Assembly: GCF_007859295.1 (NCBI RefSeq)
Contig: NZ_VOHB01000002.1
Coordinates: 1,241,624 to 1,305,623, forward strand
Direction of reading: 5' to 3'
DNA length: 64,000 nt
Origin: Planococcus sp. CPCC 101016
Lineage (GTDB): Bacteria > Bacillota > Bacilli > Bacillales_A > Planococcaceae
Positions 40,390 to 49,873 of the stretch are shown one piece after another. The position numbers and the translations under genes are program-made. The notes beneath the pieces are model-generated. The model worked only from the letters and a program-made list of their open reading frames with translations, was not told the origin of the DNA and ran no database searches. Position 1 is the first letter of the stretch; each line of letters opens with the position of its first letter.

Positions 40390-41850
40390 ATGAACAGCAA
40401 AGAATTACTTGCGGCAATTCCGCATCATCAGATTAAAGGCGCTTTGCCTGAAAACATTGAGCACCTGACAATTGACTCCCGTGATATTAAAGCGGATTCG
40501 ATGTTTGTCTGCATCACTGGCTATACAGTGGATGGCCATAATTTTGCTCAGCAGGCAGCGGATCAAGGTGCTTCTGTGATCGTAGCTGAAAAGCCGTTGA
40601 CCATTGATAATGCGACAGTTATCACTGTAGAAAGCACTTCGCGAACGCTCGGCCTGTTAGCTGCCAAGTTTTACGATTATCCTTCGAAGCTTCTTCATAT
40701 GATTGGCGTCACTGGCACCAACGGCAAAACAAGCGTAGCGGGAATTTTGCATGCCATGCTCATGGAGCTGGGTGAGAAATCGGCATTGACGGGTACAATC
40801 GGATTCAACTTGAATGGCCAATTGCATCCATCGGCCAATACCACTAACGATACCTTGACGACTCAGCAAATGATCGCACATGCGCGAGATGAAGATTGCT
40901 CTCACATGACGATGGAAGTTTCGTCGCATGGCTTGGTTCTCGGACGTTTAGCTGGAGTAGAGTTCGATACTGCGATATTTACCAATCTGACACACGATCA
41001 TTTGGATTTTCATGGAACGATGGCAGAGTACGGCCATGCCAAGGGTTTATTGTTCTCGCAGCTTGGTCAGGATTTAGCCAATCAAAAACAGGCAATTTTA
41101 AATGCGGATGATCCTTGGTCAAGTGAGTTAGCGAAAATGACTCCTCATCCGGTCTATACCTATGGCATTCAGAATGATGCGCAGTTCAAGGCGAAAGACA
41201 TTCAGTTGACGCATGAAGGAACTACTTTCACACTCGACTGCACTGACGGGCAGTTCGGGGTGTCGATGAAATTGCTTGGCGAATTCAATGTTTCCAACGC
41301 ATTGGCAGCAATTGCAGCCTTATATGCGGAAGGTTACAGACTGGATGAAATTCTTAAAGCATTGGCAGCAATTGCGCCGGTGGAAGGACGGATGCAGAAA
41401 GTGGAGCTTGAAGCACCACTTTCCGTTTTCATTGATTATGCGCATACACCTGATGCCATTGAAAAAGCGATTCATGCCGTTCAGGATTTTAAAAAGAACC
41501 GCATCATCTTCCTGGTCGGTACAGGGGGCAACCGCGATAAAACAAAGCGCCCCATTATGGCTGAAAAAGCATCGGTTGCAGATTACGTTGTTTTGACGAC
41601 AGATGATCCGCGCGATGAAAGTTATGAAAGTATTTTAGGAGATCTGCAGGCCGGAATGACTCATGACAACTTTGCCTGCATTGGTGATCGGGAAGAAGCG
41701 GTGAAACATGCCGTCCAACAAGCTGAAGCTGGAGACATCATCATTCTTGCCGGAAAAGGCCATGAAGATTACCAGATTATCGGCAGCACTAAATATCCGC
41801 ATAGCGACAAAGAGATTGCGGTACAGGAAGCATTGAAAAAGTTTCAGTGA
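40390..41850 (+). CDS. murE: UDP-N-acetylmuramyl-tripeptide synthetase MurE
   Basis: Adds the third amino acid to UDP-MurNAc-L-Ala-D-Glu in peptidoglycan synthesis, using ATP. 486 residues. ATP loop GVTGTNGKTS (about 108-117), NLTHDHLDFHGT (Mg/substrate), YAHTPDAIEKA, and AGKGHEDYQ at the C-terminus. The substrate-selecting loop reads DDPR at 405-408, where meso-diaminopimelate enzymes have DNPR. Together with its place before prfC, as in Staphylococcus, this suggests L-lysine may be added, as in Planococcus-type walls; this is an inference. It stands outside the dcw cluster. Confidence 0.93.
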   Translation: MNSKELLAAIPHHQIKGALPENIEHLTIDSRDIKADSMFVCITGYTVDGHNFAQQAADQGASVIVAEKPLTIDNATVITVESTSRTLGLLAAKFYDYPSKLLHMIGVTGTNGKTSVAGILHAMLMELGEKSALTGTIGFNLNGQLHPSANTTNDTLTTQQMIAHARDEDCSHMTMEVSSHGLVLGRLAGVEFDTAIFTNLTHDHLDFHGTMAEYGHAKGLLFSQLGQDLANQKQAILNADDPWSSELAKMTPHPVYTYGIQNDAQFKAKDIQLTHEGTTFTLDCTDGQFGVSMKLLGEFNVSNALAAIAALYAEGYRLDEILKALAAIAPVEGRMQKVELEAPLSVFIDYAHTPDAIEKAIHAVQDFKKNRIIFLVGTGGNRDKTKRPIMAEKASVADYVVLTTDDPRDESYESILGDLQAGMTHDNFACIGDREEAVKHAVQQAEAGDIIILAGKGHEDYQIIGSTKYPHSDKEIAVQEALKKFQ

Positions 41851-41851
41851 A

Positions 41852-41879
41852 AAAGGAGCCTTTGGGGCTTCTTTTTTCT
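41852..41879 (+). terminator. Terminator of murE
   Basis: AAGGAGCC-TTTG-GGGCTTCTT hairpin followed by T residues. Confidence 0.7.
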
Positions 41880-41955
41880 GTAGAGGTTAAAATTCCTTGT
41901 TTTTTTCGGCACCCTTCTCTAATATGAAGAGAGTAGATTAAAGGAGCGTATAAAC

Positions 41956-43524
41956 ATGTCAGACCAATTAAAGAATGAAATTCAAAATAGAAGAACTTTC
42001 GCCATCATTTCTCACCCGGATGCTGGTAAAACAACCTTAACAGAAAAATTGCTGTTATTTGGTGGAGCAATCCGTGACGCAGGAACAGTTAAAGGAAAGA
42101 AAAGCGGCAAATTCGCGACATCTGACTGGATGGAAATTGAAAAGCAGCGCGGTATTTCTGTAACTTCTTCCGTTATGCAATTTGATTATGCAGGGCACCG
42201 TGTCAATATTCTAGATACTCCTGGACACCAGGACTTCAGTGAAGATACCTACCGCACATTGATGGCCGTCGACAGTGCCGTCATGATTATCGATGTTGCC
42301 AAAGGAATTGAAGCACAGACCGTCAAGCTGTTCAAAGTCTGTAAAATGCGCGGCATTCCAATTTTCACGTTTATCAATAAAATGGACCGCCAAGGAAAAG
42401 AGCCGCTTGAATTGATGGAAGAGCTGGAAGAAGTTCTTGGCATTCAATCTTACGCGATGAACTGGCCGATTGGCATGGGGAAAGAGTTTTTGGGGATTTA
42501 CGACCGCTTCAATAAACGCGTTGAACCATTCCGTTCAGAAGGAGATCGTTTCCTTGAACTGGATGAACAAGGCAAGTTGATTGAAGACCATGAAATGAAA
42601 AAGACTTCCTATTATACACAGGCAATGGATGATATCGAATTGCTGGACGAAGCAGGCAATGAATTTTCAATTGACCGAGTGAAAAAAGGTGAATTGACGC
42701 CGGTATTCTTCGGAAGTGCTCTGGCAAACTTCGGAGTGGAAACCTTCCTTGAAACGTACTTGCAATTTGCACCTTCACCACAGCCGCGTGATACGCAGGA
42801 AAAAGAAGAAATCAATCCGATCGATATGCCGTTTTCCGGCTTCATTTTCAAAATCCAGGCCAATATGAATCCGGCTCACCGCGACCGCATTGCTTTTGTG
42901 CGCATTGTATCGGGTAAGTTTGAGCGTGGAATGAATGTAACATTGGCACGTACCGGCAAAAATATCAAATTATCACAGACCACTCAATTTCTTGCGGATG
43001 ACCGGGAAATGGTCAATGAAGCCGTCGCTGGAGATATTATCGGCCTTCACGATGTGGGGAATTATCAAATTGGAGATACCATAACCAGCGGCAAGAAGTT
43101 CCAATTTGAAAAACTGCCGCAGTTTACTCCTGAGCTTTTCGTTAAAGTGACGGCGAAAAACGTCATGAAACAAAAGCATTTTCATAAAGGAATCCTTCAA
43201 CTCGTACAAGAAGGCGCAATCCAGTACTACAAAACATTGCATTTGGAAGAAGTCATTCTCGGCGCAGTCGGACAGCTTCAATTTGAAGTGTTCGAACACC
43301 GGATGAAAAATGAATACAATGTAGATGTACGGATGGAGCCGGTTGGTTCCAAGATTGCACGCTGGATTGAAAATGAAGAAGATGTTAAAGAATCAATGTC
43401 AAGCGGACGTTCCATGCTGGTCCGTGACCGTTTTGATAATTACGTCTTTTTATTTGAGAATGAGTTTGCGACAAGATGGTTCCAGGATAAAAATCCTGAA
43501 ATTCGTTTGTACAGTTTGCTTTAA
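41956..43524 (+). CDS. prfC: Peptide chain release factor 3
   Basis: Translational GTPase that recycles RF1/RF2 from the ribosome. 522 residues. G1 [15 protein letters not shown] (about 17-31), G2 with [12 protein letters not shown]3 [15 protein letters not shown]4 NKMDRQGK. The [10 protein letters not shown] extension distinguishes RF3 from EF-G. Domains II and III follow without the EF-G C-terminal domains. AAAGGAG precedes the ATG. Its own terminator follows. Confidence 0.96.
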   Translation: MSDQLKNEIQNRRTFAIISHPDAGKTTLTEKLLLFGGAIRDAGTVKGKKSGKFATSDWMEIEKQRGISVTSSVMQFDYAGHRVNILDTPGHQDFSEDTYRTLMAVDSAVMIIDVAKGIEAQTVKLFKVCKMRGIPIFTFINKMDRQGKEPLELMEELEEVLGIQSYAMNWPIGMGKEFLGIYDRFNKRVEPFRSEGDRFLELDEQGKLIEDHEMKKTSYYTQAMDDIELLDEAGNEFSIDRVKKGELTPVFFGSALANFGVETFLETYLQFAPSPQPRDTQEKEEINPIDMPFSGFIFKIQANMNPAHRDRIAFVRIVSGKFERGMNVTLARTGKNIKLSQTTQFLADDREMVNEAVAGDIIGLHDVGNYQIGDTITSGKKFQFEKLPQFTPELFVKVTAKNVMKQKHFHKGILQLVQEGAIQYYKTLHLEEVILGAVGQLQFEVFEHRMKNEYNVDVRMEPVGSKIARWIENEEDVKESMSSGRSMLVRDRFDNYVFLFENEFATRWFQDKNPEIRLYSLL

Positions 43525-43530
43525 AATCCA

Positions 43531-43556
43531 AAACCTGCCATTGGCAGGTTTTTTTA
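43531..43556 (+). terminator. Terminator of prfC
   Basis: AACCTGCCA / TGGCAGGTT stem followed by seven T. Confidence 0.85.
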
Positions 43557-43662
43557 ATTTCTTCAAAAAAGTGGCAGATAAGTGAACAAGCTCTATATAG
43601 TTTGCGGTTGTAGAAGTTTTTTCTTATGATATAAAGACAGGGCAAAGAGAGGGTTTGAAAAA

Positions 43663-46600
43663 ATGAAAATAAGTGATTTTTCGATAAGAAGACCTGTATT
43701 TACACTGGTCATTATGTTTTTGATTATTATTCTGGGAGCGGTATCATTTTCACGTATTCCTATAACCCTTATACCCGAACTTAATCCGCCGATCGGCGTG
43801 GTGGTGACCAATTATCCAGGTGCCAGCCCTACGGAAGTAAGCGAAAAAGTGACCAAACCGCTGGAGGCGAATTTGGCAACATTGCCTGGAATCAAATCGA
43901 TTCAATCGAATAGCCAGGAAGGAACGAATTTTATTGTCTTGGAATTTGATTGGTCGACGGATATTGATGATGTCCAATCGGATATCATGCAGCGAATTGA
44001 CCAAACGCCGATTCCTGACGATTCAAATGACCCTCGTTTCTTGAAGTTTGATCCTTCTCAATTCCCAATTCTTCAGCTGGCTTTGCGTTCCAGTGACCCG
44101 GATGCTGATGTGCGGGTCGTTGCTGAAGAGCTGGAAACAGAACTCCGCCAGACGGATGGAGTAGCCAGCGTCAATATTTCCGGTTCTTTAATAGAAGAAA
44201 TTCAAATCGAATTGGATCAGGCAGAGCTTGAAGAACGGGGTCTGCAGCAATCTGATGTTGTACAGCTGATTCAGGCAAATAACATTTCATTGCCAGGCGA
44301 ACCAATTGAGACCGAAGACGGCCGCAATTTGACAACCCGGATTATCAGCACTTTAACGAGTGTAGAGGAAATACGAGATTTGACTTTGACGATTGACCCC
44401 ATAAATGGCGACAATGTCACAATTGCGGATATCGCTGAGGTGAATGTCAGCGAACGCCAAAGCAACAGTGAAACTCGGGCCAACGAAGAACCTGCCGTCC
44501 TGCTGTCTGCCTTACAGGAATCACAGGCCAATACAGCAGAAGTTTCAGACGCTTTTCAGGAAAGACTGGACGAACTGCTAAGCGAAGAGCGGTTTGAGGG
44601 AGTCCAGGCCGATATACTGTTTGATCAAGGGGATTACGTCAAACTGGCCATCAACAACATTGGCCAAACGCTGATCTTAGGCGGAATCTTTGCCATGCTC
44701 GTCTTATTTTTCTTTCTTCGCGGCATTAAGAGCCCGATCATTATTGGTGTGGCGATTCCCTATTCAGTCATTGTTACGTTTGTTTTAATGTTTTTTGCGG
44801 ATTTCGCTTTGAACATCTTGACCTTAGGTGCATTAGCTTTAGGAATCGGGATGTTAGTCGATAACGCGATTGTTGTTATTGAAAATATCGAACGGCATTT
44901 AGCGATGGGCAAGAATTCGAAAAAAGCTGCTTCTGAAGGTGCAAAAGAGGTTTCGGGTGCAATTATTGCTTCTACTCTTACCACTGTCGCAGTTTTCATT
45001 CCCGTTATTTTTATTTCAGGTTTAATCGGAGAAATTTTCTTTGAATTTGCCTTAACGATTTCATTCAGTCTTTTTGCCTCGCTGGCCGTTGCCTTAACGG
45101 TCATACCGATGATGGCTTCAAAACTGCTTGGCAAACCGGGCAGTAAACCGAAAGTGCAAAAAGATACCTCAAAAAGTGTCAGAGCATTTGAAGGTTCAGT
45201 AGCTTGGGCATTGCGTCATAGAATCATCGTACTCTTTACGGCACTAGTTTTATTGGTTGCGGGTGCTTTTGGCGTTATGCAAGTCGGTACAGAATTTATT
45301 CCGGCAACGGATGAGGGCTTTGTGAGTGTTTCTGTCGAGCTTGAGAATGGCTCTTCAAGAACTGCGACGGATGAAGTAGTCAATCTGATAGAAGAGGAAC
45401 TGAAGCTTGAAGAGGATGTTGACGTCTATGTCAGTCTCATCGGTTCGACTCAGCAGGGACAGGCGCAAGGTTCAGCAGAATCGAATACAGCTGAAATTTA
45501 TGTGAAGCTGGTGGACTTGGCAGAACGGGACCGTTCCGTCTTTGAATTTGTGGATGAAGTACAGCCGCAAGTTTTGGAAACGATAGGAGAACGCGCCTTG
45601 GTCAGCTTTAATCTTCAGACGGCTGCCGGTTCATCGCCAAATACATTGTCGTTTACTGTAACGGACACAGATCGATTGCGTTTGGACGATGCAGTTGCTG
45701 ATATTGAACGAGTCTTAACAGAGCTTCCGGAAGTAACCGAACTGACAAATGACCGTCAGGAAACCATTGACGAGATCCAGATGACCATTGACCGTGAAGC
45801 AGCTACCGAATATGGGTTGCCTCCGGCTCAGATTGCCCAATCCGTCAATAATATTACACGCGGAGTTTTGGCAACTCAAGTATTGACGGAAACTGATGAA
45901 GTTCTCAGCGTTTATGTAGCCTATGAAGAAGAGGAAAGAAACAGTCTTGAAAAGTTGCGAGCTTTATCGCTGCGGACACCTGCAGGAGAATTCGTGGAGC
46001 TTCAAGAATTAGCTGATATCGAAGTCGCTCAAGGTCCGGTCAGTATTCAACGGGTAGATCAAGCTGATAGTGTAACTTTTACGCTACAGCACCCATCGAA
46101 TATCACACTTGGCGATATGTCAGATGAGGTTGATGCTGCCATTGAAGATCTAGGCTTGGATGAAAACACCAGAATTTCATTTGGCGGAGACCGGGAACTA
46201 TTGGACAACTCCATCAACGATATGATGCTAGCTGTCGCGCTTGCTATTGTACTGGTTTATATTGTCATGGCTGCACAATTTGAATCTTTCAAGTATCCAC
46301 TCGTCATCATGTTCACAGTACCTTTGATGGCAATTGGTGTAGCAATTGCACTGTTTGTTACCCAGACGCCAATTAGCATCACAGCAATCATCGGGTTGCT
46401 GGTTCTGGTAGGAATTGTCGTCAACAATGGGATTGTGCTTGTTGACTACATCAATCAGCGGAAAGAGTCCGGTATGGGTTCATATGATGCAATCATCACA
46501 TCTGTTCATGACCGGCGCCGTCCAATTTTAATGACGGCTCTGACAACCATATTAGGTCTGCTTCCTCTGGCAATTGGAATTGGAGAAGGTACTGAAATCA

Positions 46601-46722
46601 ATCAGCCGATGGGGATTACCGTCATTGGCGGACTCATCAGTTCAACGTTGTTGTCTCTTTACATTGTGCCGATTGTCTATAGCCTGTTTGATAGACAAAC
46701 AAGAAGAATGAACAAAAAGTAA
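43663..46722 (+). CDS. RND-family exporter (SwrC/AcrB-like)
   Basis: 1019-residue proton-driven exporter with 12 membrane helices and two large outside loops. The N-terminus SIRRPVFTLVIMFLIIILGAVSF is typical. TM4 carries the proton-relay aspartate(s) in GIGMLVDNAIVVIENIERH. The second half has VGIVVNNGIVLVDYINQRKESG and RRRPILMTALTTILGLLPLAIG. Length and features resemble B. subtilis SwrC (YerP), which confers surfactin and biocide tolerance. No periplasmic adaptor gene lies beside it. Substrate unknown. Confidence 0.92.
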   Translation: MKISDFSIRRPVFTLVIMFLIIILGAVSFSRIPITLIPELNPPIGVVVTNYPGASPTEVSEKVTKPLEANLATLPGIKSIQSNSQEGTNFIVLEFDWSTDIDDVQSDIMQRIDQTPIPDDSNDPRFLKFDPSQFPILQLALRSSDPDADVRVVAEELETELRQTDGVASVNISGSLIEEIQIELDQAELEERGLQQSDVVQLIQANNISLPGEPIETEDGRNLTTRIISTLTSVEEIRDLTLTIDPINGDNVTIADIAEVNVSERQSNSETRANEEPAVLLSALQESQANTAEVSDAFQERLDELLSEERFEGVQADILFDQGDYVKLAINNIGQTLILGGIFAMLVLFFFLRGIKSPIIIGVAIPYSVIVTFVLMFFADFALNILTLGALALGIGMLVDNAIVVIENIERHLAMGKNSKKAASEGAKEVSGAIIASTLTTVAVFIPVIFISGLIGEIFFEFALTISFSLFASLAVALTVIPMMASKLLGKPGSKPKVQKDTSKSVRAFEGSVAWALRHRIIVLFTALVLLVAGAFGVMQVGTEFIPATDEGFVSVSVELENGSSRTATDEVVNLIEEELKLEEDVDVYVSLIGSTQQGQAQGSAESNTAEIYVKLVDLAERDRSVFEFVDEVQPQVLETIGERALVSFNLQTAAGSSPNTLSFTVTDTDRLRLDDAVADIERVLTELPEVTELTNDRQETIDEIQMTIDREAATEYGLPPAQIAQSVNNITRGVLATQVLTETDEVLSVYVAYEEEERNSLEKLRALSLRTPAGEFVELQELADIEVAQGPVSIQRVDQADSVTFTLQHPSNITLGDMSDEVDAAIEDLGLDENTRISFGGDRELLDNSINDMMLAVALAIVLVYIVMAAQFESFKYPLVIMFTVPLMAIGVAIALFVTQTPISITAIIGLLVLVGIVVNNGIVLVDYINQRKESGMGSYDAIITSVHDRRRPILMTALTTILGLLPLAIGIGEGTEINQPMGITVIGGLISSTLLSLYIVPIVYSLFDRQTRRMNKK

Positions 46723-46746
46723 GCCTTTGGGTTTACTTTTTTCTTT
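46715..46746 (+). terminator. Terminator of the RND gene
   Basis: AAAAGTAAGCC-TTT-GGGTTTACTTTTTT stem-loop overlapping the stop. Confidence 0.75.
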
Positions 46747-46798
46747 TGCTGCATATTATTGGAAAATTTAGTATGATGATAGAAAAGGGGCTGATGCT

Positions 46799-47878
46799 AT
46801 GACAGAAGTGGTGTTTACGGGATTCCCTGGATTTATTGCCAGTCAATTAGTTCAGAAACATGCTCAGCAAAGTGAAGCAATTTCAGTAATTATCCTGTCA
46901 TCGGAACGTTCAAAAGCGGAAAAGGAAGCCAAACGGATTGAAAAAGAAACGGATTGCCGTCCGATCAAACTAATTGAAGGTGATATCACCAAAAAGGGTC
47001 TAGGACTTGCAGATATCGATAAAAATTATTTGGAAGAAAAAGAAGTGACGTTCTGGCACCTGGCTGCCATTTATGACTTGGCAGTACCAAGGAATTTGGC
47101 ATGGAAAGTTAATGTGGAGGGAACCCGTAATGTGAACAAATTCATTTCGGAATTGCCTGACCTGAAGCGCTATGTCTATTTCAGTACTGCTTATGTAGCC
47201 GGCAATAGAGAAGGAACCATTTATGAAGATGAGTTGAAACGTCCACAAGCCTTTAAGAACTACTATGAAGAAACTAAATTTGAAGCGGAATTGCTTGTGG
47301 ATATGATGAAAGAAACAGTGCCGGTTACAATTATTCGCCCGGGTATAGTCCGCGGCCATTCTGTCACAGGTGAAACGATCAAGTTTGACGGTCCTTATTT
47401 TTTCCTTAATATGATTGATCGACTCAAGTTCTTGCCAATCGTGCCATTCATTGGACGTTCCAAATCCCTTATAAATGTCGTGCCGATTGATTATATTTTA
47501 AACGCCTCTATTTATCTCAGTAAATCAGAATCAGCAGTTGGACAAACCGTTCATCTGACAGATCCCAATCCACATCCAGTGGAAGAAGTTTATCGCAGCA
47601 TGGTAAAATCAATGACGGGTAAAAATCCGAAAGGGCGATTGCCCCATGGCCTGGCTAAATTATCTTTATCCATTGCTCCAGTAAGAAAGAGGCTTGGAGT
47701 TGAAAAAGAAACTTTGGCTTACTTGACGTGGTCAGCTGATTTTGACACTCAAAACGCGCAAAAGCTGTTAGCAGGGAGTGGCATAGACTGTGCCGATTTT
47801 CTAGAAACGATGCCGTCTATGGTTCAGTTTTACAATTTGCATAAAAAAGACAAAAATTTTCAAATCTCTATTGATTAA
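46799..47878 (+). CDS. Extended SDR/thioester-reductase-like NAD(P)-binding protein
   Basis: 359 residues. The N-terminal nucleotide site is TGFPGFIASQLV (TGxxGxxxxxL). Catalytic Tyr and Lys lie in NYYEETKFEAE (YxxxK), with FSTAYVAGN supplying the serine/threonine position. The overall pattern (NVEGTRNV, TIIRPGIVRG) resembles male-sterility/fatty acyl-CoA reductase and thioester-reductase domains. It could reduce or isomerise a lipid or sterol-like substrate; the exact reaction is not known. AAAAGGGG before the ATG. Stands alone. Confidence 0.82.
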   Translation: MTEVVFTGFPGFIASQLVQKHAQQSEAISVIILSSERSKAEKEAKRIEKETDCRPIKLIEGDITKKGLGLADIDKNYLEEKEVTFWHLAAIYDLAVPRNLAWKVNVEGTRNVNKFISELPDLKRYVYFSTAYVAGNREGTIYEDELKRPQAFKNYYEETKFEAELLVDMMKETVPVTIIRPGIVRGHSVTGETIKFDGPYFFLNMIDRLKFLPIVPFIGRSKSLINVVPIDYILNASIYLSKSESAVGQTVHLTDPNPHPVEEVYRSMVKSMTGKNPKGRLPHGLAKLSLSIAPVRKRLGVEKETLAYLTWSADFDTQNAQKLLAGSGIDCADFLETMPSMVQFYNLHKKDKNFQISID

Positions 47879-47935
47879 ACTTCCCTAAGGAAAACAAAAG
47901 TGCTATACTCATATTACAAATCAATACACTTTGAC

Positions 47936-48075
47936 TTTTGTCAAAGGGGAGTAGCTATGGGGAAACCTATTTCACAGTCGTCAAGACATGGTTAGTAGCC
48001 ATCGGTTGTGATAGCAAACGAATTATTTTGCTTAGCGAGACCTTTGCCTTTATTTAGGCAGGGGTCTTTTTTGTG
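47936..48075 (+). ncRNA. Mn2+ riboswitch (yybP-ykoY family)
   Basis: Conserved landmarks in order: AAAGGGGAGTAGC (47943-47955), CAGTCGTCAAGACA, TAGCCATCGG, then TTGCTTAGCGAGACCTTTGCC. The 3' end AGACCTTTGCC / GGCAGGGGTCT followed by TTTTTT (48038-48072) is the expression-platform terminator. Mn2+ binding stabilises the aptamer and frees transcription. A TerC-family exporter directly downstream is the classic target. A -10-like TATACT is at 47904-47909. Confidence 0.93.
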
Positions 48076-48100
48076 GGCAAAAATAGGAGGAGAAAGCAGA

Positions 48101-48898
48101 ATGGAAGCAGTTTTATTGGAGTATGCCTGGGTCCTGTTAGTGTTAGTAGGACTTGAAGGGTTGTTGGCTGCAGATAATGCAGTAGTAATGGCAGTAATGG
48201 TTAAGCATTTACCGAAGGCTCAACAGAAAAAAGCGTTATTTTATGGATTAGTAGGGGCTTTCGTCTTCCGCTTTGCAGCGTTATTCATGATTACGCTGTT
48301 GGTTAATATTTGGCAGATCCAAGCACTTGGAGCGGCTTATTTATTGTTCATCTCAATCAAGAGCATATATGATCAGCGCAAAGGAGAGACCGACGAAATC
48401 CTTGAAGGCGTTGATGCAAAACCTGAGAAAAAAGGTTCTAGCTTCTGGATGACAGTATTGAAAGTTGAATTGGCTGATATTGCATTTGCCATCGATTCAA
48501 TGCTGGCAGCCGTGGCTTTAGCTGTAACGTTGCCACATTTGAATGTCTTCGGTATGGACGACATTGGCGGCATCAACTCTGGGCAATTTATGGTTATGCT
48601 TGCCGGTGGATTGATCGGTGTTATCATCATGCGATTTGCTGCACATAAATTCGTGCAATTGCTTGAAAAATATCCACAACTCGAAACAGCTGCGTTTGTT
48701 ATCGTTGGTTGGGTTGGAGTGAAATTATTGGTCATGACATTATCTCACGAAAATGTTGGCGTCTTGCCGCATGACTTTCCACATTCAACTCCATGGACAC
48801 TTGTCTTCTGGTCAGTGTTGCTTGGAATTGTGATTGTGGGTGGAATTTTGGGAGTTAAGCAGAACAAAGAACAGGCTAAGGAACAGGAAGCTAAGTAA
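48101..48898 (+). CDS. TerC-family manganese exporter (YkoY/Alx-like)
   Basis: 265 residues, seven or eight membrane helices. The N-terminus EYAWVLLVLVGLEGLLAADNAVVMAVMVKHLP contains the metal-site aspartate of TerC proteins. A second copy (KVELADIAFAIDSMLAAVALAV) carries the matching acidic residues. ATG 48101 follows GGAGGAG; an upstream frame reads through the riboswitch and is rejected. The riboswitch makes it manganese-induced. Homologues export Mn2+ and supply it to secreted enzymes. Confidence 0.92.
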   Translation: MEAVLLEYAWVLLVLVGLEGLLAADNAVVMAVMVKHLPKAQQKKALFYGLVGAFVFRFAALFMITLLVNIWQIQALGAAYLLFISIKSIYDQRKGETDEILEGVDAKPEKKGSSFWMTVLKVELADIAFAIDSMLAAVALAVTLPHLNVFGMDDIGGINSGQFMVMLAGGLIGVIIMRFAAHKFVQLLEKYPQLETAAFVIVGWVGVKLLVMTLSHENVGVLPHDFPHSTPWTLVFWSVLLGIVIVGGILGVKQNKEQAKEQEAK

Positions 48899-48926
48899 AG
48901 TTTTATTCTTCCAAAGAACACAGAAT

Positions 48927-48965
48927 AAAAGGTGCATTGAATCCATTTCAATGCACCTTTTTTCT
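48927..48965 (+). terminator. Terminator of the TerC gene
   Basis: AAAAGGTGCATTGAA / TTTCAATGCACCTTTTTT stem-loop. Confidence 0.9.
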
Positions 48966-49126
48966 GTATTTCTTTAACATGAGTTTATATAAAAAACGAT
49001 TAACTACCGACAAAAGAATTGATTTTTAAACGAATATTGGTAAGGACAGAAAAACCTGCCTCTTTTAAATTGAATCCTTCAAAGTTACAATCAAATAGGC
49101 AGTGACTTTGAGAAGAGGTGAATGGT

Positions 49127-49873
49127 GTGCTTTTATCTACATTAAGCGGGAGATTTGAACGCAAAGAGAAATCAAATGCTGAAATAACGGTATTGCAGGC
49201 CCAAGGCGGAGACGAGCAGGCATTGCATGATTTGCTTTTTTCCTATTCACCTTTTATGAAAAAAACGGCTTCTCAAGTATGCAAGCGATTTATCGACGAC
49301 CACGATGACGAATACAGTGTCGCGCTCTCTGCATTTAATGAAGCAGTACAAAAATACGATAAAGCCAACAATGCATCATTCCTGACATTTGCTCACATGG
49401 TTATACGCAGACGCATCATTGATTTTATACGCAAGGAAAGCCGGATGGACGAATTCAGCCATGATTTCATGCCGGCATCGGAGCCGGAAACGCATAATGG
49501 CATTGCTGATCAAGCAGCATCTCTAGCATACAACACCAAACAGCAAGACCAGAAAAGACGCGAGGAAATTGCACTATATGAAGAAATGCTGCAAGAGTTC
49601 AGTTTATCGTTTCAACTATTGGTGAAAGTCTCGCCAGTTCATCAGGATGCACGCAACACTTCTATCCAGATTGCACAGATGGTAGCTGAAACCGATGAAT
49701 ACAAACAATATTTAATGGAAAAGAAGAAGCTGCCGATTAAAGAAATTGAAAAGTTGGTGAAGGTTTCGCGCAAAACGATTGAACGAAATCGAAAATACAT
49801 AATTGCAATGGCACTTTTACAGATGAGCGATTTGTATTTTTTGAAAGATTATTTGAAGGGGCGGTTAAACTGA
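49127..49873 (+). CDS. sigI: RNA polymerase sigma factor SigI
   Basis: Heat- and envelope-stress sigma factor of the SigI family, about 248 residues. The region-2-like part (FMKKTASQVCKRFIDDHDDEYSVALSAFNEAVQKYD) and FLTFAHMVIRRRIIDFIRKESR match SigI. The C-terminus KLPIKEIEKLVKVSRKTIERNRKYIIAMALLQMSDLYFLKDYLKG is the SigI DNA-binding region. GTG 49127 is eight bases from AGAGG; GTG 49118 overlaps that site. The stop overlaps the rsgI ATG (TGATG), so sigma and anti-sigma are coupled. Confidence 0.93.
   Translation: MLLSTLSGRFERKEKSNAEITVLQAQGGDEQALHDLLFSYSPFMKKTASQVCKRFIDDHDDEYSVALSAFNEAVQKYDKANNASFLTFAHMVIRRRIIDFIRKESRMDEFSHDFMPASEPETHNGIADQAASLAYNTKQQDQKRREEIALYEEMLQEFSLSFQLLVKVSPVHQDARNTSIQIAQMVAETDEYKQYLMEKKKLPIKEIEKLVKVSRKTIERNRKYIIAMALLQMSDLYFLKDYLKGRLN

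Noticed and set aside
48008..48100. Longer N-terminus of the TerC protein
   Set aside because: It would read through the riboswitch terminator; the ATG at 48101 has the ribosome binding site.
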